Source: Phenylobacterium aquaticum
Lineage (GTDB): Bacteria; Pseudomonadota; Alphaproteobacteria; Caulobacterales; Caulobacteraceae
Reading direction: 5' to 3'
DNA length: 64,000 nt
Assembly: GCF_022695515.1 (NCBI RefSeq)
Contig: NZ_JALDPT010000007.1
Location: 1 to 64,000 of the forward strand
Part shown: positions 16,290 to 25,304 of the stretch, piece by piece
Layout of the letters: the number at the start of each line of letters is the position of its first letter
Numbering within the stretch: the first letter of the stretch is position 1
The notes under the pieces: generated by a model
What the model was told of the DNA's origin: nothing
What the model saw: only the letters and a program-made list of their open reading frames with translations
Database searches by the model: none
Program-made: the position numbers and the translations under genes

Positions 16290-17300
16290 TCAGGCGGTGA
16301 GGCGCGCCCGGCGGCGCAATTCGCCGAAGGAGACGAGCCTCTGGCCCGCCTCGTCCCACAGGGCGAGGGGGATGCACCTGAGGCTTTCGCGCAGGCCGAT
16401 GCGGCTGACGCCCTTCAGCTCCGGGTGGTCCGAGAGCACCTCGGTCAGCCGATAGAAGGGGATGCGGCTCGACAGGTGGTGGACGTGGTGGATGCCGATA
16501 TTGGCGGTCAGCCAGCGCAGGACCGGCGGCAGGTCATAGTGCGAACTGCCGCGCAGGGCGGCGTCCTCGCGCTGCCAGTCGGAATGGCGGGCCCAGGCCA
16601 CGCCCTCGAACTGGTGCTGCACGAAGAACAGCCACACCCCGATGGTCGCGGCGATCAGCAGGGTGAGCGCATTGATGATCAGGACGGGGGCCAGGCCCAC
16701 CAGCCAGACCAGCAGGGCGCAGCCGACCAGGGCGGCCAGGCTATTGCCCAGGGTGGAAACCCAAGGCCGCCAGCCCTCGCGCATCAGGCCCACGGGGATC
16801 CGCTGCTGGATGAAGAACACGAAGGCCGGCCCCAGGCCGAACATGACCAGCGGATTGCGATAGAGCCGATAGCCCAGGCGGCGGATCGGCGGCAGGGCGA
16901 GATATTCCTCGACCGTCAGCATCTCGATCACGCCCAGGCCGCGCCGGTCCAGATTGCCGGAGGTCGCGTGGTGGATCGCGTGGGTGCGGCGCCAGTAGTC
17001 GTAAGGGGTGAGCGTCAGCACGCCGATGGCGCGCCCCACCCACTCATTGGCCGCCTTGGCCTCGAAGAAGGCGCCGTGTCCGCAGTCGTGCTGGATCATG
17101 AACAGCCGCACCAGAAAGACGGCGGCCGGCACGGTCAGCAGCAGGGCCGCGCCCCACCAGCCGGCCTTGAAGGCCATCCAGCCCAGGCCCCAGAGGGCGC
17201 AGAGGGGGGCCGCGGTGAGGGTCAGTTCGAAGACGCTGCGACCGAGGCTCGCCTGCTTGTAGGGCGCCAGGCGTCGGGTCCAGTCGGGAGAGGTCGTCAC
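16290..17300 (-). CDS. Membrane fatty acid desaturase
   Basis: 336 residues with several hydrophobic helices and the three diiron His boxes: HDCGH at 71-75, HAIHH at 107-111 and a C-terminal HHVHH. This is the membrane-bound FA_desaturase family, which inserts double bonds into acyl chains using O2 and an electron donor. No cytochrome b5 or ferredoxin domain is fused, so a separate donor is needed. A role in membrane fluidity is the usual expectation. The gene is divergent from the DUF885 gene and separated by about 100 bases from the synthetase gene. Confidence 0.9.
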   Translation of the reverse strand: MTTSPDWTRRLAPYKQASLGRSVFELTLTAAPLCALWGLGWMAFKAGWWGAALLLTVPAAVFLVRLFMIQHDCGHGAFFEAKAANEWVGRAIGVLTLTPYDYWRRTHAIHHATSGNLDRRGLGVIEMLTVEEYLALPPIRRLGYRLYRNPLVMFGLGPAFVFFIQQRIPVGLMREGWRPWVSTLGNSLAALVGCALLVWLVGLAPVLIINALTLLIAATIGVWLFFVQHQFEGVAWARHSDWQREDAALRGSSHYDLPPVLRWLTANIGIHHVHHLSSRIPFYRLTEVLSDHPELKGVSRIGLRESLRCIPLALWDEAGQRLVSFGELRRRARLTA

Positions 17301-17571
17301 GTGCGGGCAGGCTTTCGTCGGAGGGAGCGGCCGTATGGCCCTCTATAGGAGGCATATGCGACGAAACGGTTATTTCGACCAGTCCCGGGGCGTCCGCGCT
17401 CAGACTTGCGACGATAGGTCCGCATTACGGAGAATTAATGTCCGCCCAGAGGCCCTCGCCTTGCCGGCTCCGGCGGGCGGCCCCTAGGGTCGTGTAACAG
17501 CTGTGACGTCCCTGCCCAGGCGGGGCCGATGAAGCCGTAACATGAGTTATATTGTTCAGGATATTGATTTA

Positions 17572-19395
17572 ATGCATCAAATTGACCGTCGCTCATTTCT
17601 CGCGACCAGCGCGGGCGCCGCCCTACTCACCGCCGCTCCGGCCTTCGCCCAGACCGGCGAGGACGCGCGGCTGAAGGCCATGCTGGACCAGATGTTCGAG
17701 GCGCAGGTCGATGAGAGCCCGCAGCGCGCCACCAGCCTGGGCCTCGACAAGGGCGCGCGCGCGGCCCTCAAGGGCCAGCTGGACGACAACTCCGCTGCCG
17801 GCCGGGCGCGTCGCCTGGAAGCCGTCCGCGGCCGAGTCGCGGCGCTGAAGACCATCAAGCGCGAGGCCCTGTCCGACGCCGCCAAGGTCGATCTGGACGT
17901 GGTGCTCTATCAGAACCAGACGGCGCTCAACGCCGGCGACAAGTACAAGTTCGGCTCAGCCGGCGGCCGCTTCAGCCCCTATGTGATCAGCCAGCAGACC
18001 GGGGTCTATCAGTCGGTCCCCGACTTCCTGGACAACCAGCACAAGATCGTCACCGCCGCGGACGCCGACGCGTGGCTGTCGCGCCTGCACGCCTTCTCCG
18101 GCGCGCTCGACCAGGACCTCGACCGCATGAAGTCCGACGTCGCCGCCGGCGTCGTGCCGCCCGACTTCGTCTGCGACCTGTCCCTCGGCCAGCTCAAGGC
18201 CCTGCGCGACCAGCCGCCCGAGAAGACGGTCATGGTCACGTCCCTGGTCGCCAAGGCCAAGGCCGCCGGCCTTGCGGGCGACTATGCGACCCCCGCGGCC
18301 AAGATCGTCGCCGAGGAGATCTTCCCCGCCCTCGACCGCCAGATCGCCGCGGTCCAGGCCGCCCGCGCCAAGGCCACGAGCCAGGCCGGGATCGGCAAGC
18401 TGAAGAACGGCGCGGCCTATTATCAGGATGCGGTGCGGGCCTCGACCACCACCGACCTGACCCCGGACCAGGTGCACCAGATGGGCCTGACCCAGGTCGC
18501 GGAGATCTCCGCGCGCCTCGACACCATCCTCAAGGGCCAGGGCCTGACCACCGGCACGGTGGCCGAACGCCTGACCAGCCTGAACAACCGCCCCGACCAG
18601 CTCTATGACAACACCGACGAGGGGCGCGCGGCCCTGCTGGCGGCGCTCAATGTCCAGATCGGCGAGATCTACAAGAAGCTGCCCCTGGCCTTCGCGACCC
18701 TGCCCAAGGCCAAGGTGGAGGTGAAGCGGGTGCCCGCCTTCATCCAGGACGGCGCCGCCAACGGCCACTACCAGGGCGCGGCCCTGGACGGCTCGCGCCC
18801 GGCCAACTTCTTCATCAACCTGAAGGAGACCCACGACTGGCCGAAGTACAATTTGCCGACGCTCGTCTATCACGAGGCGGTGCCTGGCCATCACCTGCAG
18901 ATCGCGCTGGCCCAGGAGAGCACGAAGATCCCGATCATCCGGCGCACCGGGGGCGGCTTCTCGGCCTTCTCGGAAGGCTGGGCTCTCTATGCGGAGCAGC
19001 TGGCGGACGAGATCGGCGTCTATGAGGGCGATCCCCTGGGCCAGGCCGGATATCTGCAGTCCCTGCTGTTCCGCGCCTCACGCCTGGTGATCGACACCGG
19101 CATCCACGCCAAGGGCTGGAGCCGCGATCAGGCCACCGACTACATGGTCAGCGTCACCGGCTATCCGCGCAGCCGCGCCCAGCGCGAGGTCGAGCGCTAT
19201 TGCGTCTCGCCCGGACAGGCTTGCAGCTACAAGGTCGGCCATACGGTCTGGAACCGGGTCCGCGACGCGGCCAAGGCCAAGCTCGGCGCCCGGTTCGATC
19301 TGAAGGCCTGGCACGACGCGGCCCTGCTGTCCGGCTCCATGCCGATGACCGTGCTGGAGCGTCACATGTCGGAGTGGCTGGCGACCCAGGCCTGA
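17572..19395 (+). CDS. DUF885-family metallopeptidase-like secreted protein
   Basis: 607 residues. The ATG at 17572 opens a twin-arginine-like leader (DRRSFLATSAGAALL) ending in an AFAQ-type cleavage site; the upstream in-frame ATG at 17542 would bury it. The core motif HEAVPGHH begins with His434 and Glu435 and is the presumed zinc site of DUF885 proteins. An FSEGWALYAEQLADE segment further on supplies more conserved residues. Members are exported and thought to be peptidases, but substrates are mostly unknown. It is monocistronic as far as the sequence shows. Confidence 0.85.
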   Translation: MHQIDRRSFLATSAGAALLTAAPAFAQTGEDARLKAMLDQMFEAQVDESPQRATSLGLDKGARAALKGQLDDNSAAGRARRLEAVRGRVAALKTIKREALSDAAKVDLDVVLYQNQTALNAGDKYKFGSAGGRFSPYVISQQTGVYQSVPDFLDNQHKIVTAADADAWLSRLHAFSGALDQDLDRMKSDVAAGVVPPDFVCDLSLGQLKALRDQPPEKTVMVTSLVAKAKAAGLAGDYATPAAKIVAEEIFPALDRQIAAVQAARAKATSQAGIGKLKNGAAYYQDAVRASTTTDLTPDQVHQMGLTQVAEISARLDTILKGQGLTTGTVAERLTSLNNRPDQLYDNTDEGRAALLAALNVQIGEIYKKLPLAFATLPKAKVEVKRVPAFIQDGAANGHYQGAALDGSRPANFFINLKETHDWPKYNLPTLVYHEAVPGHHLQIALAQESTKIPIIRRTGGGFSAFSEGWALYAEQLADEIGVYEGDPLGQAGYLQSLLFRASRLVIDTGIHAKGWSRDQATDYMVSVTGYPRSRAQREVERYCVSPGQACSYKVGHTVWNRVRDAAKAKLGARFDLKAWHDAALLSGSMPMTVLERHMSEWLATQA

Positions 19396-19408
19396 GCCTG
19401 GGGCCCGG

Positions 19409-21061
19409 TCAGCCCCAGCCCTCGACGGCCCCGACCCGTCGGGCCGCCGGGCGGCCGGCGGGGGCGGCCAGGTTGATCGGCGGCTGGGGGGAGTCGGCGC
19501 CGGGTCCGTAGAGCCAGCCCTGGGCGTAGTCGACGCCGGCCTTGCGCACGGCGTCCTCGGCCTCGGGGCTCTCGACCATTTCGGCGAGCGTCTTGACCCC
19601 CATCTCGCCGCACATGTTGACCAGGTGCTTGATGAAGGTCGATTGCCGGCCGCCGTGTTCGATGTCGCGGATATAGCGGCCGTCGATCTTCACGATGTCG
19701 AGCGACAGGTGCTGGAGATAGGCGAGCGAGGCCGCGCCGGCCCCGAAGTCGTCCAGGCAGACCAGGCAGCCCTCGGCGCGCAGCATCTGCAGGTGGCGAT
19801 CGGCCTGGCCCAGGTCGTCGATGGCCGAGCTTTCGGTCAGTTCGAACATCAGCCGCTTCTTGGCGGCCGGATAGGCGGCCAGCAGACGCTTCACCGCGCC
19901 CATGAAGTCGGCGTTGACGATGGTCCGGCCGGAGACGTTCACCGCCAGGTGGGCGGAGGTGTCGGCCATCAGCTTCTGCACCGTCCGTTCGACCACGGCG
20001 ATGTCCAAGAGCTGGATCAGGTCCAGCTCCTCGGCCATGCGGATCATCGGGAACGGACTGGCGTCGTCGCCGAACCGCACCAGGACCTCGTGGTGGTGGA
20101 GCTTGGAATTGGCCTTCAGGTCGACGACGGGCTGGTAGATCAGGCGGAAGTCACGGCCGTTCAGCGCCTTCTGCAGGACGCTGACCTCGCTCAGGGTCCG
20201 CTTCACGGACTGGGTGACGGCGTCGTCCAGGGTGCCGGGCGGCACGCCGGGCAGGCCGTCCTTGATGAAGGTGTCCAGCGAATAGCGGATGGCGCGGATC
20301 GCCTGGCCGGGGCTGGCGGCGTCGACGCGGAGCGGGATCGACGAGGCCTGGGGGGTCAGCACTTCGTCAGACGCGAGCGCCAGCAGGCTCAGCACCCGCT
20401 TGGTCATGCCGTCGGCGGGCTCGCCTTGCTGGCGCACCAGGGCGAAGCGGTCCTCGGTCAGCTGGGCCGCGGCCCCGCCATAGCTCTGGGCCAGCAGGAT
20501 GCCGGTCAGGCGCTCTTCCAGGGTCTTGGCGGCGTCGGGGCCGACCTTCTGGCGCAGGGCGGCCAGACCGCCCATCTCGACCAGCGACAGTTCGAGGTCG
20601 AGCCCGGTCTGCTGGGCGGATTCGAACAGGGTGGAGGTGACCGCCTCGAACGAGGACTTGTCGTGCAGGCCGTGGGTCGTCCTGGGCGCGGCGCGGGTGA
20701 GGGCGCACGAGATCGCCCCATCATTTCCCGGCAGGCAGAAGGTCGACAGGGCCGCCGCGCGCTCCGGTCCGCCAGTGGCCGCCAGGGAGACCACCACCGG
20801 ACCGCCACGGCGTCCGGGCGTCGAGCCGTCGAAAAGGGCCTGGACCATGGGCCAGTCGCGGGCGTCGATGAATTCCTTCCAGGGGCGGCCATTGACCACG
20901 GTCTCGGGCGCGCCGGAGATCGCCTCGCTGGCGCCGATCGCTACCGCGATGGTCCCGTTCGTCGCCACTTCCAGCAGCAGGTCGGCGCTCGCGAAGGCGA
21001 AGCCGAGCAGTCGATGCGATGCGAGCGACAAGGGCGGGTTCCTGAGGTTTCCGGAGACCAT
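19409..21061 (-). CDS. EAL-domain protein (cyclic-di-GMP phosphodiesterase or sensor)
   Basis: 550 residues. The N-terminus (about 10-120) looks PAS-like, the middle resembles a degenerate GGDEF-sized domain without a GGDEF motif, and the C-terminal EAL domain starts near 290. The EAL signature reads EVL (Glu325, in HHHEVLVRFG). ELTE, DDFGAG and KIDG are present and metal-binding acidic residues appear kept, so activity is plausible. No signal peptide or obvious membrane span. It should lower c-di-GMP or bind it, affecting motility or surface attachment. Monocistronic, converging on the DUF885 gene. Confidence 0.82.
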   Translation of the reverse strand: MVSGNLRNPPLSLASHRLLGFAFASADLLLEVATNGTIAVAIGASEAISGAPETVVNGRPWKEFIDARDWPMVQALFDGSTPGRRGGPVVVSLAATGGPERAAALSTFCLPGNDGAISCALTRAAPRTTHGLHDKSSFEAVTSTLFESAQQTGLDLELSLVEMGGLAALRQKVGPDAAKTLEERLTGILLAQSYGGAAAQLTEDRFALVRQQGEPADGMTKRVLSLLALASDEVLTPQASSIPLRVDAASPGQAIRAIRYSLDTFIKDGLPGVPPGTLDDAVTQSVKRTLSEVSVLQKALNGRDFRLIYQPVVDLKANSKLHHHEVLVRFGDDASPFPMIRMAEELDLIQLLDIAVVERTVQKLMADTSAHLAVNVSGRTIVNADFMGAVKRLLAAYPAAKKRLMFELTESSAIDDLGQADRHLQMLRAEGCLVCLDDFGAGAASLAYLQHLSLDIVKIDGRYIRDIEHGGRQSTFIKHLVNMCGEMGVKTLAEMVESPEAEDAVRKAGVDYAQGWLYGPGADSPQPPINLAAPAGRPAARRVGAVEGWG

Positions 21062-21211
21062 CGGTCAACAGACTTAAATTCCAGTTGAAGTTCCGTGGTT
21101 TAGTGGCGCAACCCTGCGTCGAGACGTCGCATTTGTAACCCGAAACGGGGCGCAGAGGCCTCACTGGCCGCGGCGGTTGATTTCCCGGCGGGGGCAGGGC
21201 TTGCTGCGCCC

Positions 21212-21721
21212 ATGTCCGACCTTGCGAGCCTGCGCCACCGTCCCACCGCCCGGGTCCTGTTGTTCGACGCCCAGGATCGTATCCTGCTGATGAAGGGGCG
21301 GCTGCCCAACCGACCCCAGGGCAGCAGCGCCTGGTTCACCGTCGGCGGCGGTCTGGAGCCGGGCGAGAGCCTGGAGGCCGGCGCCCTGCGCGAAATCGCC
21401 GAGGAGACCGGCTTCACCGAGGTCGAGCTCGGCCCGGTGGTCTGGCTGCGCGAGGGGGCGGGCGTTCTGGCCAGCGGCGAGCGGGTGCTGTTCCGCGAGA
21501 CCTATGTCGTCGCCCGTTGCGCCGGCGGCGAGGCCAGCCGCGCGGGCTGGGAGGCGCACGAGGTTGATCTGGTGGATGACCTGCGCTGGTGGGCCTTCGA
21601 GGATCTGCTGCGCACCGAGGAGCGGATCTATCCCGAACGCTTCCTGGAGCTGCTGCCCGATGTCCTGGCCGGCCGCTATCCGGCCGAACCCCTGGTCATC
21701 ACCGTGCCGCGCGTCCCGTGA
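21212..21721 (+). CDS. Nudix hydrolase
   Basis: 169 residues. The Nudix box spans about 46-68 in the pattern G-x5-E-x7-REIAEETGF, with the Glu residues that hold Mg2+ intact. Nudix enzymes hydrolyse a nucleoside diphosphate linked to another group. The rest gives no clear clue to the preferred compound. The gene lies between the EAL-domain gene (divergent) and the hybrid kinase gene (convergent, three-base gap), so it is probably transcribed alone. Confidence 0.9.
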   Translation: MSDLASLRHRPTARVLLFDAQDRILLMKGRLPNRPQGSSAWFTVGGGLEPGESLEAGALREIAEETGFTEVELGPVVWLREGAGVLASGERVLFRETYVVARCAGGEASRAGWEAHEVDLVDDLRWWAFEDLLRTEERIYPERFLELLPDVLAGRYPAEPLVITVPRVP

Positions 21722-21724
21722 GCC

Positions 21725-23575
21725 TCAGGCCGAGGCCGCGACCTCGGCGCCCGGCTCGTCCTCGTCCGGATTGGCGACCGCCGCCATCATGGCCGAGACC
21801 AGGTTCTGCACCTGCACGGGCTTGGTGACATAGCCGGCGAAGCCCAGCTCGGTGTAGCGCTCGGCGCCCAGCGTCATGGCGTCGGCGGTCACCGCGATCA
21901 GCGGGGTCTCGCGATTGGGGCCGGGGGCGGCGCGCAGGGCCTGCAGCACGTCGATCCCGGTCATTTCCGGCATCTGGATGTCCATCAGCACGAGGTCGAA
22001 GGCCTGGGAGGTCAGGGCCTCCAGCGCCTCGCGGCCGCCGGCCGCCTTGCGGACCACGAAGCCCATGGCGCCCAGCAATTGTTCCAGAACAATCAGGTTG
22101 GTCGGGTTGTCGTCGGCGGCCAGGATCGACAGGACCGGGGCCTCTTCCTCGGTGATCGCCTGGGCGGCCAGGTCGCCCTGGGCCGGCGCATCCGTGCGCT
22201 CCAGCGGCAGACTGAGCCGGAAGGTCGAGCCCTGGCCCAGCACGCTGTCCACCGAGACCGAACCGCCCATCAGGCTGGACAGCTCCTTGCAGATCGCCAG
22301 GCCGAGGCCCGCGCCCGCAAAGCGGCGCACATCGGTGGCGTCCGCCTGGCTGAACATCTCGAACAGGTGGGGCATGTCGAATTCGTCGATGCCGACCCCG
22401 GTGTCGGACACCGCGAAGACCAGGCGCTCGTCGTCCGCGCAGGTGAGCGTCACCGACACCCCGCCCTCGCGGGTGAACTTCAGGGCGTTGCCGACGAGGT
22501 TGAACAGCACCTGGCGCACGCGGCGGGGATCGAGCGCGGCATAGGCGGGAACGGCCTCGGCCACCTCGACGCTCAGGGCCAGGCCCCGCTCGGCGGCGGT
22601 CGGCGCCCAGAAGGCCTCCATCTCGGCCAGCAGGGTGCGCAGGTCGCAGGAGGTCTTGGAGATCTCCATCTGGCCCGCGTCGATCTTCGACAGGTCGAGA
22701 ATGTCGTTGAGGATGACCATCAGGAGCTCGCCGCTCTTGATCAGGGTCTCGACCTGCTGGCGCTGGGCCGGCGTCATGTCGGAGCGCTGCAGCAGCTGGG
22801 CCATGCCCAGAACCCCGTTCATGGGGGTGCGGATCTCGTGGCTCATGGTGGCCAGGAAGGTCGACTTGGCCAGGCTGGCGCGACGGGCCTCCTCACGCGC
22901 CGTCTCGGCGGCGTCGCGAGCGGTGGTCAGGTGGTCGATCAGCCGGTTCTTCTCGTCCTGCCGGTCGAGCAGGTCGTCCTTGGTGCGGGTCGCCATCTTG
23001 CCGATCAGGGCGGCGATCATGCCCAGCCAGGCCAGAGCCCCGAACAGGGCCAGGTCCGCGCTGCGGCCCTGCACCGCCAGGACCAGGACGCCCAGGGCGG
23101 TCATCGGCGGGATCACCGCCTGGCGGAAGATCTGAGGCGCCAGCACCGACTGGATCACGCCGACCAGCAGCAGGCCGCTGGCGATCAGGCCCAGATAGAC
23201 CAGGTCCGCCGGCTGCGGGCTCATCAGCATGACCGCGGCCGGGGCCGACAGGGTCACGATCCCGCGGACCAGCACGCAATTGGAAAGCCGCTTCAGGCCG
23301 ACCGCGCTGTCGGTCGTATCCGCCGTGGCGAGCCAGCGGCGATAGAGCAGGCGCAGGGCGACATCGGCGGTGACGCAAGCCGGCGCCATGACCAGGGCCA
23401 TCCAGGGATGGCCGATGATCGCGAAGATCAGGCTGGCGGCGATGTCGAAGGCGGTGGCGAGCCCGAGCCCCTGGATATGGTTTTCGAGCACCCTGCGAAA
23501 CAGGCCCTTGTCGGACGGCGTGATCGTCCAGCTGGGCAGCGTGGCGGGGGTGGCGGCGTCCGGGGCGTCGACCAT
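21725..23575 (-). CDS. Membrane-bound hybrid sensor histidine kinase
   Basis: 616 residues from the ATG at 23575; longer upstream versions of the frame read through non-protein-like sequence. About five to six N-terminal helices (about 25-210) form a membrane sensor without a large periplasmic loop. A coiled linker leads to the HisKA domain with phospho-His246 (TMSHEIRTPMNG), an ATPase domain (VSDTGVGI, FAGAGLGLAICKEL) and a C-terminal receiver with Asp532 (LMDIQMPEM). Hybrid kinases of this kind usually pass phosphate to a separate phosphotransfer protein. No partner is encoded next door. Stimulus unknown. Confidence 0.88.
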   Translation of the reverse strand: MVDAPDAATPATLPSWTITPSDKGLFRRVLENHIQGLGLATAFDIAASLIFAIIGHPWMALVMAPACVTADVALRLLYRRWLATADTTDSAVGLKRLSNCVLVRGIVTLSAPAAVMLMSPQPADLVYLGLIASGLLLVGVIQSVLAPQIFRQAVIPPMTALGVLVLAVQGRSADLALFGALAWLGMIAALIGKMATRTKDDLLDRQDEKNRLIDHLTTARDAAETAREEARRASLAKSTFLATMSHEIRTPMNGVLGMAQLLQRSDMTPAQRQQVETLIKSGELLMVILNDILDLSKIDAGQMEISKTSCDLRTLLAEMEAFWAPTAAERGLALSVEVAEAVPAYAALDPRRVRQVLFNLVGNALKFTREGGVSVTLTCADDERLVFAVSDTGVGIDEFDMPHLFEMFSQADATDVRRFAGAGLGLAICKELSSLMGGSVSVDSVLGQGSTFRLSLPLERTDAPAQGDLAAQAITEEEAPVLSILAADDNPTNLIVLEQLLGAMGFVVRKAAGGREALEALTSQAFDLVLMDIQMPEMTGIDVLQALRAAPGPNRETPLIAVTADAMTLGAERYTELGFAGYVTKPVQVQNLVSAMMAAVANPDEDEPGAEVAASA

Positions 23576-23705
23576 TGGGGTCCTTGGGTAGTCATTCTGA
23601 CTGCACACCCACGCTTCGCATGCCAGGTATTGAAAAATCCTTTGCAAGCGGGTGGTTACGTGGCTCCTTGCAACCAAAGACGAAGGCTGTTGGGGAGCGG
23701 GACGG

Positions 23706-24800
23706 ATGATGCTTGCGATGCTGGCTGCGGCGGCGGTCCTGGGCTCGGGCTGCGACCTTGAGCGCCCCTCCGGCGCCCCCGGCTGCACGGCCGGCTTGGT
23801 TGACGCCCTGCCCATGAACGCCATGCAGGTGATCGGCACCCACAACAGCTATAAGTCCGCCATCGCCCCGGCCGAGATGGCGATGCTGAAGTCCCTCAGC
23901 CCCAAGACCGCCGCCGGCCTCGACTACAGCCATCCGCCCCTGACCGAGCAGCTCAACGCCGGCGCCCGCCAGCTGGAGCTGGACTATGTCTATGACCCGC
24001 AAGGGGGGCGCTACGCTTCGCCGCTCGGGCTCAAGCTCGCCAAGGACGCGGCCCAGGCGCCCTATGACTCCGCCCCCATGATGGCGCCGGGCCTGAAGGT
24101 CATGCATGTGCCCGACATCGACTATCGCAGCGTCTGTCCGACCTTCGTCGGCTGCCTGACCGAGATCCGGGCCTGGTCGCGGGCGCACCGCAACCACGTG
24201 CCGATCCTGATCATCATGAACCTCAAGGACGACAACATCCCGTTTCCGGGCGCCGTCCCCCTGCTGCCCTTCGACGCCAAGGCGATGGACTCCATCGACG
24301 CCGAGATCCGCTCGGTGTTTCCCGAGGCCGAGCTGATCACCCCCGACAAGGTCCAGGGCAAGGCCGCCACCCTGCGCGAGGCCGTGGCGTCCGCGGGCTG
24401 GCCGAAGCTCAAGGCGGCGCGGGGCAAGGTCATGTTCGCCATGGACGAGGGGCCGGAGAAGACCAGTCTCTATCGGGGCCAGCGCAAGTCGCTGGAGGGC
24501 CGGGTGATGTTCGTCAATGTCGAGGAGACCTCGCCCGCAGCCGGCTACATCACCCTGAACGAGCCGATCGAACTGGCCGACCGCATCAAGGCTGCGGTCA
24601 AGGCGGGACTGATCGTGCGCACCCGCGCCGACGCCGATACCGTCGAGGCCCGCAGCAATGACCGCACCCGCCAGGCGGCGGCCTTCGCGTCCGGCGCCCA
24701 GTATGTCTCCACCGACTATATGAGCCCCGACGCGCGCCTCAGTTCCTATGAGGCGCACCTGCCGGGCGGCGGGGTCGCGCGGCTGGACCCGAAGCCCTAG
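23706..24800 (+). CDS. Phosphatidylinositol-specific phospholipase C-like secreted protein
   Basis: 364 residues from the ATG at 23706 (a second ATG follows directly). A short hydrophobic leader ends in LGSGC, with Cys16 a possible but imperfect lipoprotein site. The catalytic region IGTHNSYK near the N-terminus, an ELDYVYD acidic segment and later MHVPDID and MNLKDDN match the Ca2+-dependent PI-PLC-like superfamily. Such enzymes cleave phosphodiesters, typically phospholipid headgroups. It should act in the periplasm or at the outer membrane. It is divergent from the hybrid kinase gene and overlaps the convergent GFA gene by four bases. Confidence 0.78.
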   Translation: MMLAMLAAAAVLGSGCDLERPSGAPGCTAGLVDALPMNAMQVIGTHNSYKSAIAPAEMAMLKSLSPKTAAGLDYSHPPLTEQLNAGARQLELDYVYDPQGGRYASPLGLKLAKDAAQAPYDSAPMMAPGLKVMHVPDIDYRSVCPTFVGCLTEIRAWSRAHRNHVPILIIMNLKDDNIPFPGAVPLLPFDAKAMDSIDAEIRSVFPEAELITPDKVQGKAATLREAVASAGWPKLKAARGKVMFAMDEGPEKTSLYRGQRKSLEGRVMFVNVEETSPAAGYITLNEPIELADRIKAAVKAGLIVRTRADADTVEARSNDRTRQAAAFASGAQYVSTDYMSPDARLSSYEAHLPGGGVARLDPKP

Positions 24801-25198
24801 GTCGGCTGGCGTTCGAGGTTCTGCGGCAGGGCGTCGGTGATCTCCCACCAGTCGGCCTTGGAGCCGACGAAATTGTGCACCGCCGGCCGGGCGGCGACCG
24901 GTGCGTCCAGCGTCCCGGCCCGCACCCGCACCACGCCGGGAACGGCGACGGCGCGGCTGAAGATCGGCGAGCCGCACTGGCTGCAGAACACCCGTTCCTT
25001 GCCCGGCGAGCTTTCATAGGCTCGCAGGGTCTCCTGGCTGGAGGTGAAGCGGAAATCCGCCACCGCCACCGGCAGGTTGGTGGCGAAGGGTGCGCCCTGC
25101 GCTTTGCGGCAGGCGCCGCAGTGGCAGATCTGGATGTCGGGCAGTGGGCCGGTGATCTCGAAGCGGATCGAACCGCAGAGGCAGGAGCCGGTGGTCAT
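24797..25198 (-). CDS. GFA-family zinc protein (glutathione-dependent formaldehyde-activating-like)
   Basis: 133 residues. Zinc-binding cysteines are visible as CLC (6, 8), CHCGAC (25, 27, 30) and CSQC (72, 75), the full GFA/Mss4-like set. The founding member catalyses condensation of formaldehyde with glutathione, but most family members have no proven reaction, so this is a family call only. No glutathione-dependent formaldehyde dehydrogenase lies next to it. Confidence 0.85.
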   Translation of the reverse strand: MTTGSCLCGSIRFEITGPLPDIQICHCGACRKAQGAPFATNLPVAVADFRFTSSQETLRAYESSPGKERVFCSQCGSPIFSRAVAVPGVVRVRAGTLDAPVAARPAVHNFVGSKADWWEITDALPQNLERQPT

Positions 25199-25304
25199 GG
25201 GAAACGCTCCGCGGAGGGGACTGAACGGGGCCTTCTAGCGCAACGGATTTGACGGGTCGCCCGGCGCAGTCGAACTATCCTTGCAAAACGCGCGGGGGGA
25301 CGAC

